Below the pieces are notes generated by a model. It worked only from the letters and a program-made list of their open reading frames with translations, made no database searches and was not told the DNA's origin. This document shows positions 9,074-18,084 of a stretch of 64,000 nucleotides of DNA, piece after piece. The stretch's first letter is position 1, and each line of letters opens with the position of its first letter. The DNA comes from Streptomyces sp. NBC_00154 (GTDB lineage Bacteria; Actinomycetota; Actinomycetes; Streptomycetales; Streptomycetaceae). Position numbers and translations under genes: made by a program. The stretch spans positions 2,672,501 through 2,736,500 of the forward strand of contig NZ_JAPEMI010000001.1 of the NCBI RefSeq assembly GCF_026342835.1, read 5' to 3'.

Positions 9074-10075
9074 ATGCACGCCGTCCGCCTCCACACCTTC
9101 GGCCCCGCCGAGAACCTCACGTACGAGACGACCGACGACCCCCTACCCGGCCCCGGCCAGGTCCGTATCGCCGTCGCCGCGGCGGGCGTGCACCTCCTGG
9201 ACACCGCCCTGCGCGAGGGCATGACGGGCCCCTTCCCGGCCCCCGCCGAGCTGCCCACCGTCCCCGGCCGGGAAGTCGCCGGAACGGTCGACATGCTCGG
9301 CGAGTCCACCGACCCCGGGCTGCTCGGCAACCGCGTCGTCGCCCATCTCGGCACGGCCCCCGGCGGTTACGCCGAACTCGCCGTCACCGACGCCGACAGG
9401 CTCCACCGGATCCCGCCCGGCCTCGACGAAGCCGAAGCCGTCGCCATGATCGGCACCGGTCGCACCACACTCGGCATCCTGCAGTTCACCGACCTGGGCC
9501 CCTACTCCATCGCCCTGGTCCCGGCCGCCGCAGGCGGTATCGGCACCCTGCTCGTGCAGTACGCCAAGAACGCCGGGGCCACCGTCATAGGCCTGGCCGG
9601 CGGTCCCGCCAAGACCGCCGCAGTCAGGGCCAACGGCGCCGACCTCGCCGTCGACTACACCCTCCCCGACTGGCCCCGGCGGGTCCGCGCCCACCTGGAC
9701 GGCCTCGGCCGCCGCGCCACCGTCGTCTACGACTCCGTGGGCGGCGTCACCGGCCGCGCGGCCGTCGACCTCCTCGGCAAGGGCGGGCAGCACATCGTCT
9801 TCGGCTGGTCCGGCGAAGGACTCCACAACGGGTCCCCGCTCACCTTCACCGACGAGGAACTCACCGAACGCGGCATCACGTCCGAGAGCGTCCTCGGACC
9901 GGCGATGATGCAGAAGGCGGGCGGCCTGCGCGTCCTCGAAGAACGCACGCTCGCCGAAGCCGCCGCCGGACGCCTGCGCCCCGCCGTCCAGCGCTTCCCC
10001 CTCGCCGAAGCGGCCGCCGCCCACCGCGCCCTGGAGACGCGCGGCACGATGGGCAAGGTCGTCCTCGTGCCGTAG
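9074..10075 (+). CDS. Zinc-independent MDR-family NADPH:quinone oxidoreductase
   Basis: The 333-residue protein is a medium-chain dehydrogenase/reductase. It has the N-terminal GroES-like domain (MHAVRLHTFGPAENL...PLPGPGQVRIAVAAAGVHLLDT) and a Rossmann domain with AAAGGIGTLLVQYAKNAGATVIGLAG. The zinc-ligand cysteines of alcohol dehydrogenases are missing, which places it with quinone oxidoreductases or enoyl reductases. It should reduce quinones or alpha,beta-unsaturated carbonyls with NADPH. Its stop is 18 bp from the stop of the convergent acetyltransferase, so transcription terminates here from both sides. Confidence 0.9.
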   Translation: MHAVRLHTFGPAENLTYETTDDPLPGPGQVRIAVAAAGVHLLDTALREGMTGPFPAPAELPTVPGREVAGTVDMLGESTDPGLLGNRVVAHLGTAPGGYAELAVTDADRLHRIPPGLDEAEAVAMIGTGRTTLGILQFTDLGPYSIALVPAAAGGIGTLLVQYAKNAGATVIGLAGGPAKTAAVRANGADLAVDYTLPDWPRRVRAHLDGLGRRATVVYDSVGGVTGRAAVDLLGKGGQHIVFGWSGEGLHNGSPLTFTDEELTERGITSESVLGPAMMQKAGGLRVLEERTLAEAAAGRLRPAVQRFPLAEAAAAHRALETRGTMGKVVLVP

Positions 10076-10092
10076 GAGGTGCGCGGCAGAGG

Positions 10093-10566
10093 TCAGCTGC
10101 CGAGCTCCGCCAGCGCCCCGTCCGTCAGCCGGTACACCGTCCACTCGTCCTGCGGCCGCGCGCCCAGCGAGTCGTAGAAGGCGATGGACGGGGCGTTCCA
10201 GTCCAGCACCGACCACTCCAGACGCTCGTAACCACGCTCCACACAGATCCTCGCCAGCTCCGTCAGCAGCGCCTTCCCGTGCCCGCCACCGCGCCGGTCC
10301 GGACGTACGTACAGGTCCTCCAGGTAGATGCCGTGCACCCCGCGCCACGTCGAGAAGTTCAGGAACCACAGCGCGAAGCCGACGATCTCGCCGTCCTCGT
10401 CGGACTCGGCGATGTGCGCATACGCTGCGGGCCGCTCACCGAACAGTGCCTCGCGCAGCTGCTCCTCGGTGGCGTTCGCCTCATGGAGCGCCTTCTCGTA
10501 GTCGGCCAGCTCGCGGACCATCGCGTGAATGACAGGGACATCGGCAGCGGTAGCGGTACGAATCAT
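10093..10566 (-). CDS. GNAT acetyltransferase, spermidine/spermine N1-acetyltransferase-like
   Basis: The 157-residue protein begins MIRTATAADVPVIHAMVRELADYEK and contains FSTWRGVHGIYLEDLYVRPDRRGGGHGKALL, which is the highly conserved block of diamine/polyamine acetyltransferases (SSAT family), with the R-G-x-G-x-G/A acetyl-CoA loop. It likely acetylates a polyamine or related diamine; the exact substrate is inference. A longer frame extends to 10794, but the upstream part is low-complexity Gly/Ala without family similarity, so the ATG at 10566 is used. Confidence 0.88.
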   Translation of the reverse strand: MIRTATAADVPVIHAMVRELADYEKALHEANATEEQLREALFGERPAAYAHIAESDEDGEIVGFALWFLNFSTWRGVHGIYLEDLYVRPDRRGGGHGKALLTELARICVERGYERLEWSVLDWNAPSIAFYDSLGARPQDEWTVYRLTDGALAELGS

Positions 10567-10625
10567 GAGGGCAGCGTAAACACGCGTCCGCCCTGTGCCG
10601 CCGCTCGCCCCTGCTCCTCCCTCAC

Positions 10626-11569
10626 TCACCCCCGCCCCAGCAGCTGCCGGGCGATCTCCACCTGATCCGGTGGCAGCCGGTGTCCGCCCTCCGCCACACC
10701 CCAGAGGCCGTTCTGAAGCGCCCGCCCCAGTGTCCAGGCCCGCGCCCGCTCCCGGTCCAGCCCCAGCGCCTCCGTCATCAGATCGAACCGCCACCGCACC
10801 GCCGACGCGTCGAACCGGTTGGCCAGGGCGGGCATCAGATCGAAACCGGGGTCCCCGGCAATGAGGTCTCCCCTGCTCCTTAAGAGCTTGGGGAAGGCTT
10901 CGGGTCCAGTGCGATCCACTCGTGCGCCCGGCCCTCGTCGGCCCGCCCGGCCAGGATGTTGTCGTAGTGCAGGTCCCAGTGGAGCAGCCGGTCCCCCGGT
11001 TCGCCCGCCACCTCCCGTACCGCCGCCGCGCAGTCCCTCAGCAGCCGCCGTTCGTCCGCGTCCGCCAGCCCGGCCACCGCCCGCGCCACTCCGTCCAGCA
11101 TCCGCTCCGCGGCATCCCCGAGCCGGCGCAGCCCGTCCGGCGCAGGTACGGACGTCAGCCGGGCCAGCAGCCCGGCGAGCACCTCGACCGCCGCCCGCTC
11201 ATCGGCCACCTCCGACAGCGGCCGCCGCTCGTCCAGCCGTTCCAGCAGCATCGTGCCGGTCCCGGGGTCGTGGTCGAGCAGCCCCACCGCTCCCGCACCT
11301 GCCTCGCCCCAGACCCGCAGCGCGACCGGCTCCCCCGCCGTCTCCTCGTCCTGCGCCTGAAGCTTCAGCGCCGCCGGCCGGCCGTCCGACGTGCGCGCCA
11401 CCGGCAGCACCAGCGCACACACCCCGTACATCGCGGCCCCGTCCCGCCGCAGCCCCCACTCCCCCAGGAAGCGGTCCGCGAGCCCGGGCAGCGCGGCCAC
11501 GAACGCCCGCCCGGCCTCCCCGTTGTACTTGGACCGGGTGGCGATCAGCGCGTCCGGAATGTCAATCAC
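10626..11569 (-). pseudogene. Aminoglycoside/hydroxyurea phosphotransferase-like kinase, frameshifted
   Basis: The first frame (start GTG 11569) encodes an APH-type kinase: KLQAQDEETAGEPVALR, then the catalytic loop LLHWDLHYDNILAG and the metal-binding ALDPKP. Immediately after that it reads SPSS and stops at 10880. The remaining C-terminal domain (GDPGFDLMPALANRFDA...ALQNGLWGVAEGG) continues in another frame to 10626. The break coincides with a 26-bp palindrome (10869-10894). Normal family members continue directly from DPKP into GDPGFD, so the insertion both shifts frame and supplies the stop. The truncated product keeps the catalytic loop but lacks the last third. A sequencing error is unlikely because extra sequence is present. 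Confidence 0.85.
10869..10894. repeat. Short palindromic repeat interrupting the kinase gene
   Basis: Read on the minus strand this is an imperfect palindrome: arms TCCCC/GGGGA and GCTC/GAGC around TTAAG, followed by GACCTCAT. It resembles the dispersed Streptomyces hairpin whose 3' side reads GAGCAGGGGGGACCCCCAT, with the central loop shortened. It contains the TAA that ends the 5' frame of the kinase. The resemblance is from memory of such repeats. Confidence 0.6.
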
Positions 11570-11602
11570 GCACCCGATCGTAGGACCGTGCATCAATCGA
11601 CT

Positions 11603-12265
11603 ATGGCCCCGAGCAGCCCTTCCCCACCCGCACACCCGGCCCCCGCGCGAGCCATCCGCGCCATCGGCTGCTGGATCCGCAGCGCCCCCGGCACCTACAT
11701 CTGGCTGACGATCCTCTTCGCCACGACCTTCGTCGTGCACCAGATGTCACCCGACTTCGAAGAGGACTTCCTGCGCCAGCGCTCGACGAACATCCACGAG
11801 CTCCTCCGCGACCCGGTACGCGTCCTCATCTCCAGCGCCTTCTGGATCGAGGGCGGCCACTGGCTCACGTACGCCTTCCTCTTCACGGTCTTCCACGCCC
11901 CCGCCGAGCGCTGGCTCGGCACGCTGCGGTGGTTCGCGGTCGCCGCGCTCGCGCACGTCCTGGCCACGCTCGTCAGCGAGGGCGTCCTCGCCTGGGCCGT
12001 CCGCCACGGGCAGGCGCCCGTGTCCGCCGTCAACACCCTGGACGTCGGGGTCAGTTACGCACTCGCGGGTGTGGTCGCCGTCCTCACCTACCACGTCCCC
12101 CACCCCTGGCGGCTGGCGTACCTCTTCGCCGTCCTCGTCGTCTACGGCGTCCCCCTGATCACCGGCCGCACCTTCACCGACCTCGGCCACTTCACCGCCG
12201 CACTCATCGGTCTCGCCTGCTACCCGCTCACCCGGGGGACGACGAAACCACCCCTCGCGCAGTAA
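11603..12265 (+). CDS. Rhomboid-like integral membrane protein
   Basis: The 220-residue protein has about six hydrophobic segments (from GTYIWLTILFATTFVVH to FTAALIGLACYPL). The order resembles rhomboids: a cytosolic N-terminus, a long extracytoplasmic loop after the first segment, the segment DVGVSYALAGVVAVLTY where rhomboids carry GxSG, and a late GHFTAALIGL where they carry the catalytic histidine. The canonical G-x-S-G is not intact (GVSYALAG), so proteolytic activity is uncertain. It is divergent from the broken kinase gene, 33 bp between starts. The ATG at 11603 is chosen because the hydrophilic Pro-rich N-terminus precedes the first membrane helix. Confidence 0.75.
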   Translation: MAPSSPSPPAHPAPARAIRAIGCWIRSAPGTYIWLTILFATTFVVHQMSPDFEEDFLRQRSTNIHELLRDPVRVLISSAFWIEGGHWLTYAFLFTVFHAPAERWLGTLRWFAVAALAHVLATLVSEGVLAWAVRHGQAPVSAVNTLDVGVSYALAGVVAVLTYHVPHPWRLAYLFAVLVVYGVPLITGRTFTDLGHFTAALIGLACYPLTRGTTKPPLAQ

Positions 12266-12331
12266 CGTCCCGCCACACAGGAACTCGGGCTTCACACAGA
12301 CTCGGCTTCACACCGGACAAGCAGGGGCAAC

Positions 12332-13732
12332 ATGAGCACCGTCAGCACGGTCAACGGCGGAATATCGTTCTGGTACGCGGATCAGGGCACCCCCACAGCC
12401 CGCGAACCCCTGCCCGGCGACACCACGGCCGACGTCTGCATCGTCGGCGGCGGATACACCGGCCTGTGGACCGCCTACTACCTCAAGAAGGCCGTCCCCT
12501 TCCTCAACATCACCGTCCTGGAAGCCAAGTTCTGCGGCTACGGCGCTTCCGGACGCAACGGCGGCTGGCTCTACAACGGCATCGCGGGCCGCGACCGCTA
12601 CGCGAAACTCCACGGCCACGACGCCGCGGTCCGCCTCCAGAAGGCGATGAACGAAACCGTCGACGAAGTCGTACGCGTCGCCGCCGAGGAGAACATCGAC
12701 GCAGACATCCACCGGGGCGGCGTCCTCGAAGTCGCGTACACCCCCGCCCAGCTGGCCCGCCTCAAGGACTTCCACTCCGTGGAGATCGCCTTCGGCGAGA
12801 CCGACCGCGTCCTGCGCGGCGCCCGCGAGACCGCCGAGCGCATCCGTGTCACCGGAGCCGTCGGCTCCACCTGGACCCCGCACGGCGCCCGCCTGCACCC
12901 GGTCAAACTCGTCAAGGGCCTCGCCGACGCCGTCGAAGCGCTCGGCGTCACCATCCACGAATCGACCCCCGTCACCGAGATCAAGCCCAAGCACGCCCAC
13001 ACCCCGTACGGCACCGTCCGCGCCCCGTACATCCTGCGCTGCACCGAAGGCTTCACCTCGGGACTCAAGGGCCAGCGCCGCACCTGGCTCCCGATGAACT
13101 CCTCGATGATCGCCACCGAGCCGCTCCCCAAGGAGATCTGGGACACCATCGGCTGGGACGGCCGCGAGACCCTCGGCGACATGGCCCACGCCTACATGTA
13201 CGCCCAGCGCACCGCCGACGACCGCATCGCACTCGGCGGCCGGGGAGTCCCCTACCGCTACGGCTCCGCCACCGACAACGACGGCCGCACCCAGCCCGCC
13301 ACCATCGAGGCGCTCCGCGACATCCTGGTTCGCTTCTTCCCCACCACGGCGGGCGTCCGCATCGACCACGCCTGGTCCGGGGTCCTCGGCGTCCCCCGCG
13401 ACTGGTGCGCCACCGTCACTCTCGACCGCTCCACCGGCCTGGGCTGGGCCGGCGGTTACGTCGGCTCCGGCGTCGCCACCACCAACCTCGCCGCCCGCAC
13501 CCTGCGCGACCTGATCCAGCAGGACTCCGGCCAGTCGGGCCCCACCGACCTGACGACCCTCCCCTGGGTCAACCACAAGGTCCGCCGCTGGGAACCGGAA
13601 CCCTTCCGCTGGATCGGCGTCCACGGCATGTACGCGGCCTACCGCACCGCGGACCGCCGCGAACTCACCTCCCCCCGCCCGGGAACCGACCCCATCGCCA
13701 AGGCGGCGGACCGGCTGGCGGGGCGTCACTGA
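12332..13732 (+). CDS. FAD-dependent amine/amino-acid oxidoreductase (DAO fold)
   Basis: The 466-residue protein has the ADP-binding motif DVCIVGGGYTGLWTAYYLK and the ARNGG-type signature GYGASGRNGGWLYNGIAG, typical of the D-amino-acid oxidase/glycine oxidase superfamily including gamma-glutamylputrescine oxidase (PuuB). The C-terminal substrate-cap and GWAGGYVGSGVATTNLAARTL segment is also typical. It should oxidise a secondary or primary amine with release of hydrogen peroxide; a polyamine-derived substrate is plausible but not shown. The ATG at 12332 has AGGGGC upstream. It is the last ordinary gene before the T7SS island. Confidence 0.9.
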   Translation: MSTVSTVNGGISFWYADQGTPTAREPLPGDTTADVCIVGGGYTGLWTAYYLKKAVPFLNITVLEAKFCGYGASGRNGGWLYNGIAGRDRYAKLHGHDAAVRLQKAMNETVDEVVRVAAEENIDADIHRGGVLEVAYTPAQLARLKDFHSVEIAFGETDRVLRGARETAERIRVTGAVGSTWTPHGARLHPVKLVKGLADAVEALGVTIHESTPVTEIKPKHAHTPYGTVRAPYILRCTEGFTSGLKGQRRTWLPMNSSMIATEPLPKEIWDTIGWDGRETLGDMAHAYMYAQRTADDRIALGGRGVPYRYGSATDNDGRTQPATIEALRDILVRFFPTTAGVRIDHAWSGVLGVPRDWCATVTLDRSTGLGWAGGYVGSGVATTNLAARTLRDLIQQDSGQSGPTDLTTLPWVNHKVRRWEPEPFRWIGVHGMYAAYRTADRRELTSPRPGTDPIAKAADRLAGRH

Positions 13733-13835
13733 CCGACGGAGATCCCGCGAAGAACTTCTGGAGATCCCGCGAACCCGCGAACCCGCGATGACCTGAATAT
13801 CCCCTTCACATGCCTTTGATCACGCGCGGCCGTGC

Positions 13836-13933
13836 CATGCGTCGGCCAGGGCCGGGATCGCCGGTTGAACGGGCGCGCCGCGTTCGCGAGGATGGTCTCC
13901 TGTGCGATCACTCGGCCTGACAGGGGGAAGCGA
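13836..13933 (+). promoter_or_regulatory. Leader of T7SS cassette 1, homologous to 18949-19046
   Basis: The roughly 100 bp before the first gene of each cassette can be aligned (CATGCGT...GGTTGAAC...CGTTCG...AGGATGG...GATCACT, then CAGGGGGAAGCGA before ATG) but differ at many positions, unlike the near-identical genes that follow. This is the likely promoter and ribosome-site region of each cassette. No sigma-factor boxes could be assigned with confidence. Confidence 0.45.
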
Positions 13934-14266
13934 ATGAAGTTCGACATGGGGGCGCAGGTTCTGTCCAATCTGACGTCGAAGTCGCGTGGTTCGAGTGATG
14001 ACTTGGGCACGCTGATCCGTCAACTGGTGCAGGCGGCGGCGCCGTTGGAGGGGAAGTTCAACGGTGCGGGGCGGGTGGCGTTCGATTCGTTCAAGAACCG
14101 GTCGGACGAGATCACGGCGGCGTTGAACGGTTCGCTGTCGGCGCTGCTGGGTGGTCAGTCGGGCATGGAGCAGGCGTTCGGCTCGGGTGACCAGGAGCAG
14201 GGTGACAACGCGCGTCAGCAGATGGGCGCCGCGAACTTCGACGCGGCCCGCTTCGGCGGACGCTGA
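13934..14266 (+). CDS. Small helical ESAT-6/WXG100-like protein, cassette 1
   Basis: This 110-residue, predicted all-helical protein (MKFDMGAQVLSNLTSKSRGS...DDLGTLIRQLVQAAAPLEGKFNGAGRVAFDSFKNR) has the length and amphipathic helix-turn-helix layout of WXG100-superfamily T7SS substrates, with KFNGAGRVAF at the turn where WXG usually lies. No signal peptide is present, as expected for T7SS clients. GGGGGAAG precedes the ATG. It differs from its copy at 19047 at five bases, one of which changes a residue (Ala to Val). It probably forms a secreted heterodimer with the next gene product. Streptomyces carry this protein next to such toxins, but the function is not proven. Confidence 0.8.
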   Translation: MKFDMGAQVLSNLTSKSRGSSDDLGTLIRQLVQAAAPLEGKFNGAGRVAFDSFKNRSDEITAALNGSLSALLGGQSGMEQAFGSGDQEQGDNARQQMGAANFDAARFGGR

Positions 14267-14288
14267 GCAGTAGGGGTTGGGGTTTCTG

Positions 14289-14600
14289 ATGGCTGGTGGC
14301 AGTGATCGTCGTGCGTATGACACGGGTGCGTCGGCGGATGCGCAGGGCAACATCCAGGTCGTGATCGCGCGTCTGGAGGAAGTGATCGCGGCGCGTGACG
14401 GCCAGGTGAAGGCCGCGATGGCGGACTTCACCGCGGACGGTGTGGCGGATGAGTACCACGGCAAGGAAATGCGGTGGAACCGGGCCTCGCAGGAGGTCAA
14501 GAGCATCATCCAGCTGCTGAAGACGACGCTGGAGAAGAACGACGGCACCGCGCAGCACACGATCACGCGCGCGAAGGCAGCCGTCGACAACATCGGCTGA
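14289..14600 (+). CDS. Pore-forming ESAT-6 family protein, cassette 1
   Basis: The 103-residue helical protein (MAGGSDRRAYDTGASADAQG, then NIQVVIARLEEVIAARDGQV) belongs to the Streptomyces group usually labelled pore-forming ESAT-6 family protein. It contains YHGKE, which fits the YxxxD/E T7SS export signal, followed by RW at the helix turn. The ATG at 14289 is used because the copy at 19438 starts at the same residue; an in-frame TTG at 14277 exists only here. It lies 22 bp after the first WXG-like gene and is predicted to be its dimer partner. Confidence 0.8.
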   Translation: MAGGSDRRAYDTGASADAQGNIQVVIARLEEVIAARDGQVKAAMADFTADGVADEYHGKEMRWNRASQEVKSIIQLLKTTLEKNDGTAQHTITRAKAAVDNIG

Positions 14601-14610
14601 TACGCGGACG

Positions 14611-14634
14611 GAAGCCGCGGTGGACAACATCGGC
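14611..14634 (+). repeat. Relic of a divergent 3' end of the ESAT-6-like gene
   Basis: Eleven bases after the stop of the preceding gene, the sequence GAAGCCGCGGTGGACAACATCGGC would encode EAAVDNIG. It is nearly the same as the real C-terminus KAAVDNIG (14574-14597) but with synonymous changes at several third positions. It looks like the tail of an older, diverged copy left behind when the present gene was copied in by recombination. Cassette 2 has no such relic. Confidence 0.6.
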
Positions 14635-14686
14635 CGGCCTGGGTGCGGTTGGGCGCCGGTCGGTGACGGGGAGCATGGGGTAGGGC

Positions 14687-15079
14687 ATGACCGGGTGGGA
14701 TCTGAAGCCGCAGGGTATTCAGGGTGTGCTGAAGACGACGGGTGAGACGGCGGGGAAGATCGAGACGTACGCGAAGTCGTACGGCACGCATCTGACGTCG
14801 GCGGCGACGAGTGCGGGCACGATCACCGCGGAGGACGGTGGTGAGGGCGGGGAGAAGGCCGGTGGCGGCCTGGTCGCTCTCGCCCTGTCGCAGTACGCCG
14901 AACACGCCACGACAGACCTGAAGTTCATCGCCGCCCGGGCCGGGAAATCCCTGACCGGCGCGGTGGACGCGACGACCGCCTACCTCAACGGTGACCTGGA
15001 AATGGCCGCCGAATCGCAGCGCAAGGCTTTGGGCATCCCGGACCTGGACCTGACGAAGCCCGGGGTGCAGACCAAGTGA
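14687..15079 (+). CDS. DUF6507-like T7SS cassette protein, cassette 1
   Basis: The 130-residue protein ([20 protein letters not shown]...) is mainly helical, with a Gly/Glu-rich loop in the middle ([13 protein letters not shown]) and resembles the Streptomyces DUF6507 family. It has no signal peptide. Such proteins sit directly before large T7SS toxins and probably act as targeting partners or chaperones for the toxin head, like the small accessory factors of LXG toxins; that role is inference. Its TGA overlaps the GTG of the toxin by four bases (GTGA), so the two are translationally coupled. The nucleotide sequence appears identical to 19861-20253 apart from the start codon. Confidence 0.8.
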   Translation: MTGWDLKPQGIQGVLKTTGETAGKIETYAKSYGTHLTSAATSAGTITAEDGGEGGEKAGGGLVALALSQYAEHATTDLKFIAARAGKSLTGAVDATTAYLNGDLEMAAESQRKALGIPDLDLTKPGVQTK

Positions 15080-16165
15080 TCAAGCCGGAAGCGATACCGC
15101 AGTTCACCGGCAACCTCGGCCAGCTGGAGAAGGACTACGGCAGCCTCAAGACGGACGCCGGGCACATCCGCAGCACCGGATCCGACGTCCACACCCAGTT
15201 CCAGGGCCTGTCCGCCTACTACCAGGCACCCGAGGCGGAGAAACTCTTCGCGTCGACGAAACCGGTCCAGGACCGGGCCGACACCTTCGCCGACGACCTG
15301 GAAAAAGTCTCCACCGCCCTCTCCGACTACGCCACCGAAGTCCGCCCGCTGGCCGCGAAGCTCGAGCAGCTGAAGACGGACGCGACGACGTTCGTCAACG
15401 CGAACAAGGGCGACGACGACTGGGAATACGACGAGGACAAGGTCGACGAGCACAACCAGCTCCGCGACGACGTCACCGCGACCGTCGCCGCGTTCTGGGC
15501 CGCCGAACGCACCTGCCACAACAAGATCACCGCCCTGTTCGGCGGAACCCAGATGGTCGCCGGCGACGGATCCGACCGCAAAGACCAGTACGGATTCAAC
15601 GCCGACGACCTCAAGAACGCGAAACTCCCCTGGGGCGACCCGGTCGAGGAAAAGCACCACGTCTGGGAAGTCGGCCACTGGGTCAAATCGTTCGTCTGGG
15701 ACGGACTGATCGTCGACGGGATCTGGGGCACCATCAAGGGCCTGGGAACCCTCGTCGGGTTCGGCGGCTGGGACGCCATGGGCCAGGCCTGGAAAGGCCT
15801 CGCCCAACTCGCCACCGGCCTCGCGATCACCTCGATCCCCGGCGCAGGCGCCCTGTTCTGGACCCTGCCCGACGACAAACTCCCCTCCTGGCTGCGTGAC
15901 TCACGCACCGCGATGAAGGAAACCGGCAAAGCACTCGTCGCCTGGGACGAATGGGGCAAGAACCCCGGACGCGCCGCCGGAGCCGTCACCTTCAACGTCC
16001 TGACCACCGTCTTCACCGGCGGCGCAGGCGCCGGAGTCTCCGGCGCCGGCAAAGCCGGCGCCGTCGCCAAGGTCCTCTCCGTCGCAGGCAAAGCCGGCAA
16101 GGTCATCGACCCCATGACCTACATCGCCAAAGGCGCAGGCGCAGGCCTCTCCAAAATCGGCGACA
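14690..16165 (+). repeat. Identical block shared with 19864-21339
   Basis: From just after the start codon of the DUF6507-like gene to about 16165 in the toxin gene, the sequence matches 19864-21339 at a constant offset of 5174 bp, with no difference that I could see. Identity stops abruptly after the codons for SKIGDI, where even synonymous positions begin to differ. Upstream, the small genes match at slightly lower identity and the spacers do not match. Confidence 0.85.
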
Positions 16166-17655
16166 TCACCAAAGGCCTCAAGGGCATCGGCAACGTCGAA
16201 ATCCCCACATTCCCCGACGGCTCGTTCCAGTTGCCCGACGGACACGTGCTGGACCCCAACGGCAACCTCATCCCGCCGACCGGCGCAATCGACACACCAT
16301 CGATCCCGCACGCCACGGTCCCCGGGACGTCGCTGCCCACCTCCTGGCAGATCCAGCCCACGTCGGTGCCCGGAGTCCATGCCGGAAGCGGCATCCCCGA
16401 TGTGCCGCACACGGGTGGCGGCTTCGACAACGTGCCGACCGGCGGCGGCAGCCATGTGCCCGGCGCTCCGGCGACCCACGTACCGAACGGTTCCTTCGGG
16501 CCCGCCCCGGCAGCCTTCGACCCGGCGGGACACGTGCCGGGGAGCCCTGCGGGTCACATACCCGGCACACCGGCAGGCCACGTCCCGAGCGGCTCGTTCG
16601 GCCCTGCCCCTGCGGCGTTCGACACCGCGGGCCACGTGCCCGGCGGTCCAGCAAGCCACATACCCGGCGGACCGGCAGCGCACGTTCCCGGGGAGCACTT
16701 CCCGACGGCTGCGGGGCACGACGTCCCGACCACGGGCCCGCACGGCCCGGGGCACGACATACCAGCCACGCACGGGCACGACGCACCGGGTACGCACGGG
16801 CACGACGCCTCACACCCCGGCGGGCACGCCGACGACGCGGCCGCACACGCCGACGATGCGGCGCACGCCGGTGACACCGGTGGACACGTCGACCCGCACG
16901 GCGCAACCGGAGACGCACTGCACGGCGCGGACGACGCGGCGACGGCCGGCCACCACGGTGCGGACGGGACTGATGTCGCCGGCGCGGCGGACGACTTCAA
17001 GTACACCCCGCACATCTCTGCGGACGACTTCGATGAACTCTCGACTGCCGCGAAGCACCGGGTCGCTGCAGCCGAACTCGCCGATGGCACCGTCCCGTTC
17101 ACTGACGACCTGGCGGCGATCGAATACGGCCGGGACTACTGGAACGACTACGTCGACAACCTGGACCCGTCGGCGAAGCAGGCGCTCTGGGACTACACCG
17201 GCGAGACGTTCCCCTCGTACCACGACATGAACGGCCATCTGCGAGGCACGCCCGGCTTCGGGCCGAGGCCCGAGGTGCTGCATGACATCGGCGAGATGGA
17301 CAGAGTCATGTCGACCCGGCCTGTTCCCGAAGACATCATGGTCGTCCGAGGTACTGGTCTGGGTTACCTCAACCTGGAGTCTCCGCTCGACATGCTGGGC
17401 AATACCTACCCTGACAAGGGATACACCTCCACTTCCCTCGGCAATCACCCGGTGCCCAGCTTCGCGGGCAAGGAGGCGATCCTGCATCTCCGTGTGCCGA
17501 AGGGGACGCCCGCACTCTGGCTGGAGAAGGTCAGCAAGTTCGACGTGGAGGAACGGGAGCTGCTCCTGGCCCGTGGTTCCGAGTTCAGGGTGACCCGTGT
17601 ATTCATGGACAATGGCCAGGCCCAGGTCTACGGGGAAGTCCTACCTGCAAAGTAA
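15076..17655 (+). CDS. Polymorphic T7SS toxin 1 with C-terminal ADP-ribosyltransferase
   Basis: The 859-residue protein has a helical N-terminal WXG/LXG-like head (about 1-160), a conserved region with hydrophobic Gly/Ala helices (210-365, [20 protein letters not shown]), a linker with repeated HVPGG/HIPGGPA units and His/Asp/Gly-rich sequence (about 430-640), and a C-terminal enzyme domain. The last 200 residues carry the arginine-type ADP-ribosyltransferase triad: VVRGTG (R), GYTSTSLG (STS) and the ExE motif [13 protein letters not shown] near residue 826, with [10 protein letters not shown] between them, as in exoenzyme ARTs. It should transfer ADP-ribose from NAD to a target in a competitor. 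No signal peptide is present; export by the T7SS encoded downstream is inferred. GTG start coupled to the preceding gene. Confidence 0.87.
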   Translation: MIKPEAIPQFTGNLGQLEKDYGSLKTDAGHIRSTGSDVHTQFQGLSAYYQAPEAEKLFASTKPVQDRADTFADDLEKVSTALSDYATEVRPLAAKLEQLKTDATTFVNANKGDDDWEYDEDKVDEHNQLRDDVTATVAAFWAAERTCHNKITALFGGTQMVAGDGSDRKDQYGFNADDLKNAKLPWGDPVEEKHHVWEVGHWVKSFVWDGLIVDGIWGTIKGLGTLVGFGGWDAMGQAWKGLAQLATGLAITSIPGAGALFWTLPDDKLPSWLRDSRTAMKETGKALVAWDEWGKNPGRAAGAVTFNVLTTVFTGGAGAGVSGAGKAGAVAKVLSVAGKAGKVIDPMTYIAKGAGAGLSKIGDITKGLKGIGNVEIPTFPDGSFQLPDGHVLDPNGNLIPPTGAIDTPSIPHATVPGTSLPTSWQIQPTSVPGVHAGSGIPDVPHTGGGFDNVPTGGGSHVPGAPATHVPNGSFGPAPAAFDPAGHVPGSPAGHIPGTPAGHVPSGSFGPAPAAFDTAGHVPGGPASHIPGGPAAHVPGEHFPTAAGHDVPTTGPHGPGHDIPATHGHDAPGTHGHDASHPGGHADDAAAHADDAAHAGDTGGHVDPHGATGDALHGADDAATAGHHGADGTDVAGAADDFKYTPHISADDFDELSTAAKHRVAAAELADGTVPFTDDLAAIEYGRDYWNDYVDNLDPSAKQALWDYTGETFPSYHDMNGHLRGTPGFGPRPEVLHDIGEMDRVMSTRPVPEDIMVVRGTGLGYLNLESPLDMLGNTYPDKGYTSTSLGNHPVPSFAGKEAILHLRVPKGTPALWLEKVSKFDVEERELLLARGSEFRVTRVFMDNGQAQVYGEVLPAK

Positions 17656-17670
17656 GGGAGCATTGCACGT

Positions 17671-18084
17671 ATGAGCAGGGAACAGCGACCTGATCCGGGA
17701 CCTAATCCGCGCTTGAACGAGGATCTGTTGTTCAACGCGGCGCCCGGTGGACCACCGCGCTACAGCCATCTGTCCCAGAAGCCTGTTCACTACCTCACCG
17801 TCGCGGACAGAGACGGTGACGTGATCGGCTATGTCTGGGCGAACGACGAGGACGACGCCGCCGGATGGGTGGTCCGCAAGGCGGGCGGCGACGAGGCATT
17901 CAACAAGGGCGCCAGATGGGCCAGGAAGCTCCACGACGCGAAGGCCCGGGGCATTGCGCCTTCCGCCGCCCTGGCTGAAATGGTTCAGGAGTCGGACCCC
18001 ACGAAGAGCAGCCACGTCGTGCCCGGGTCCTTGACCGAGGCGGCGAACGCCGACGTGGTCAGGAGACTGGCCAACCCGGAGTGA
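17671..18084 (+). CDS. Candidate immunity protein for toxin 1, paralogue A
   Basis: The 137-residue soluble protein lies 15 bp after the ADP-ribosyltransferase toxin, where immunity genes are found. It shares with the next two genes the block PRYSHLSQKPVHYLTVADRD, then VIGYVWANDEDDAAGW, then RKLHDAKARGIAP, and a C-terminal SSHVVPGS motif. I know similar Streptomyces proteins only as uncharacterised. A role in neutralising the ADP-ribosyltransferase is inferred from position and from tandem expansion. GGGAG precedes the ATG. The stop overlaps the start of paralogue B (GTGA). Confidence 0.72.
   Translation: MSREQRPDPGPNPRLNEDLLFNAAPGGPPRYSHLSQKPVHYLTVADRDGDVIGYVWANDEDDAAGWVVRKAGGDEAFNKGARWARKLHDAKARGIAPSAALAEMVQESDPTKSSHVVPGSLTEAANADVVRRLANPE

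Noticed and set aside
12308..13729. 473-residue minus-strand frame opposite the FAD oxidoreductase
   Set aside because: Pure shadow frame; the plus-strand product has a full flavoprotein signature.
13740..13800. Repeats of GAGATCCCGCGAA and CCCGCGA after the FAD oxidoreductase
   Set aside because: Very short local repeats without symmetry or a second site; probably slippage, not a mobile element.
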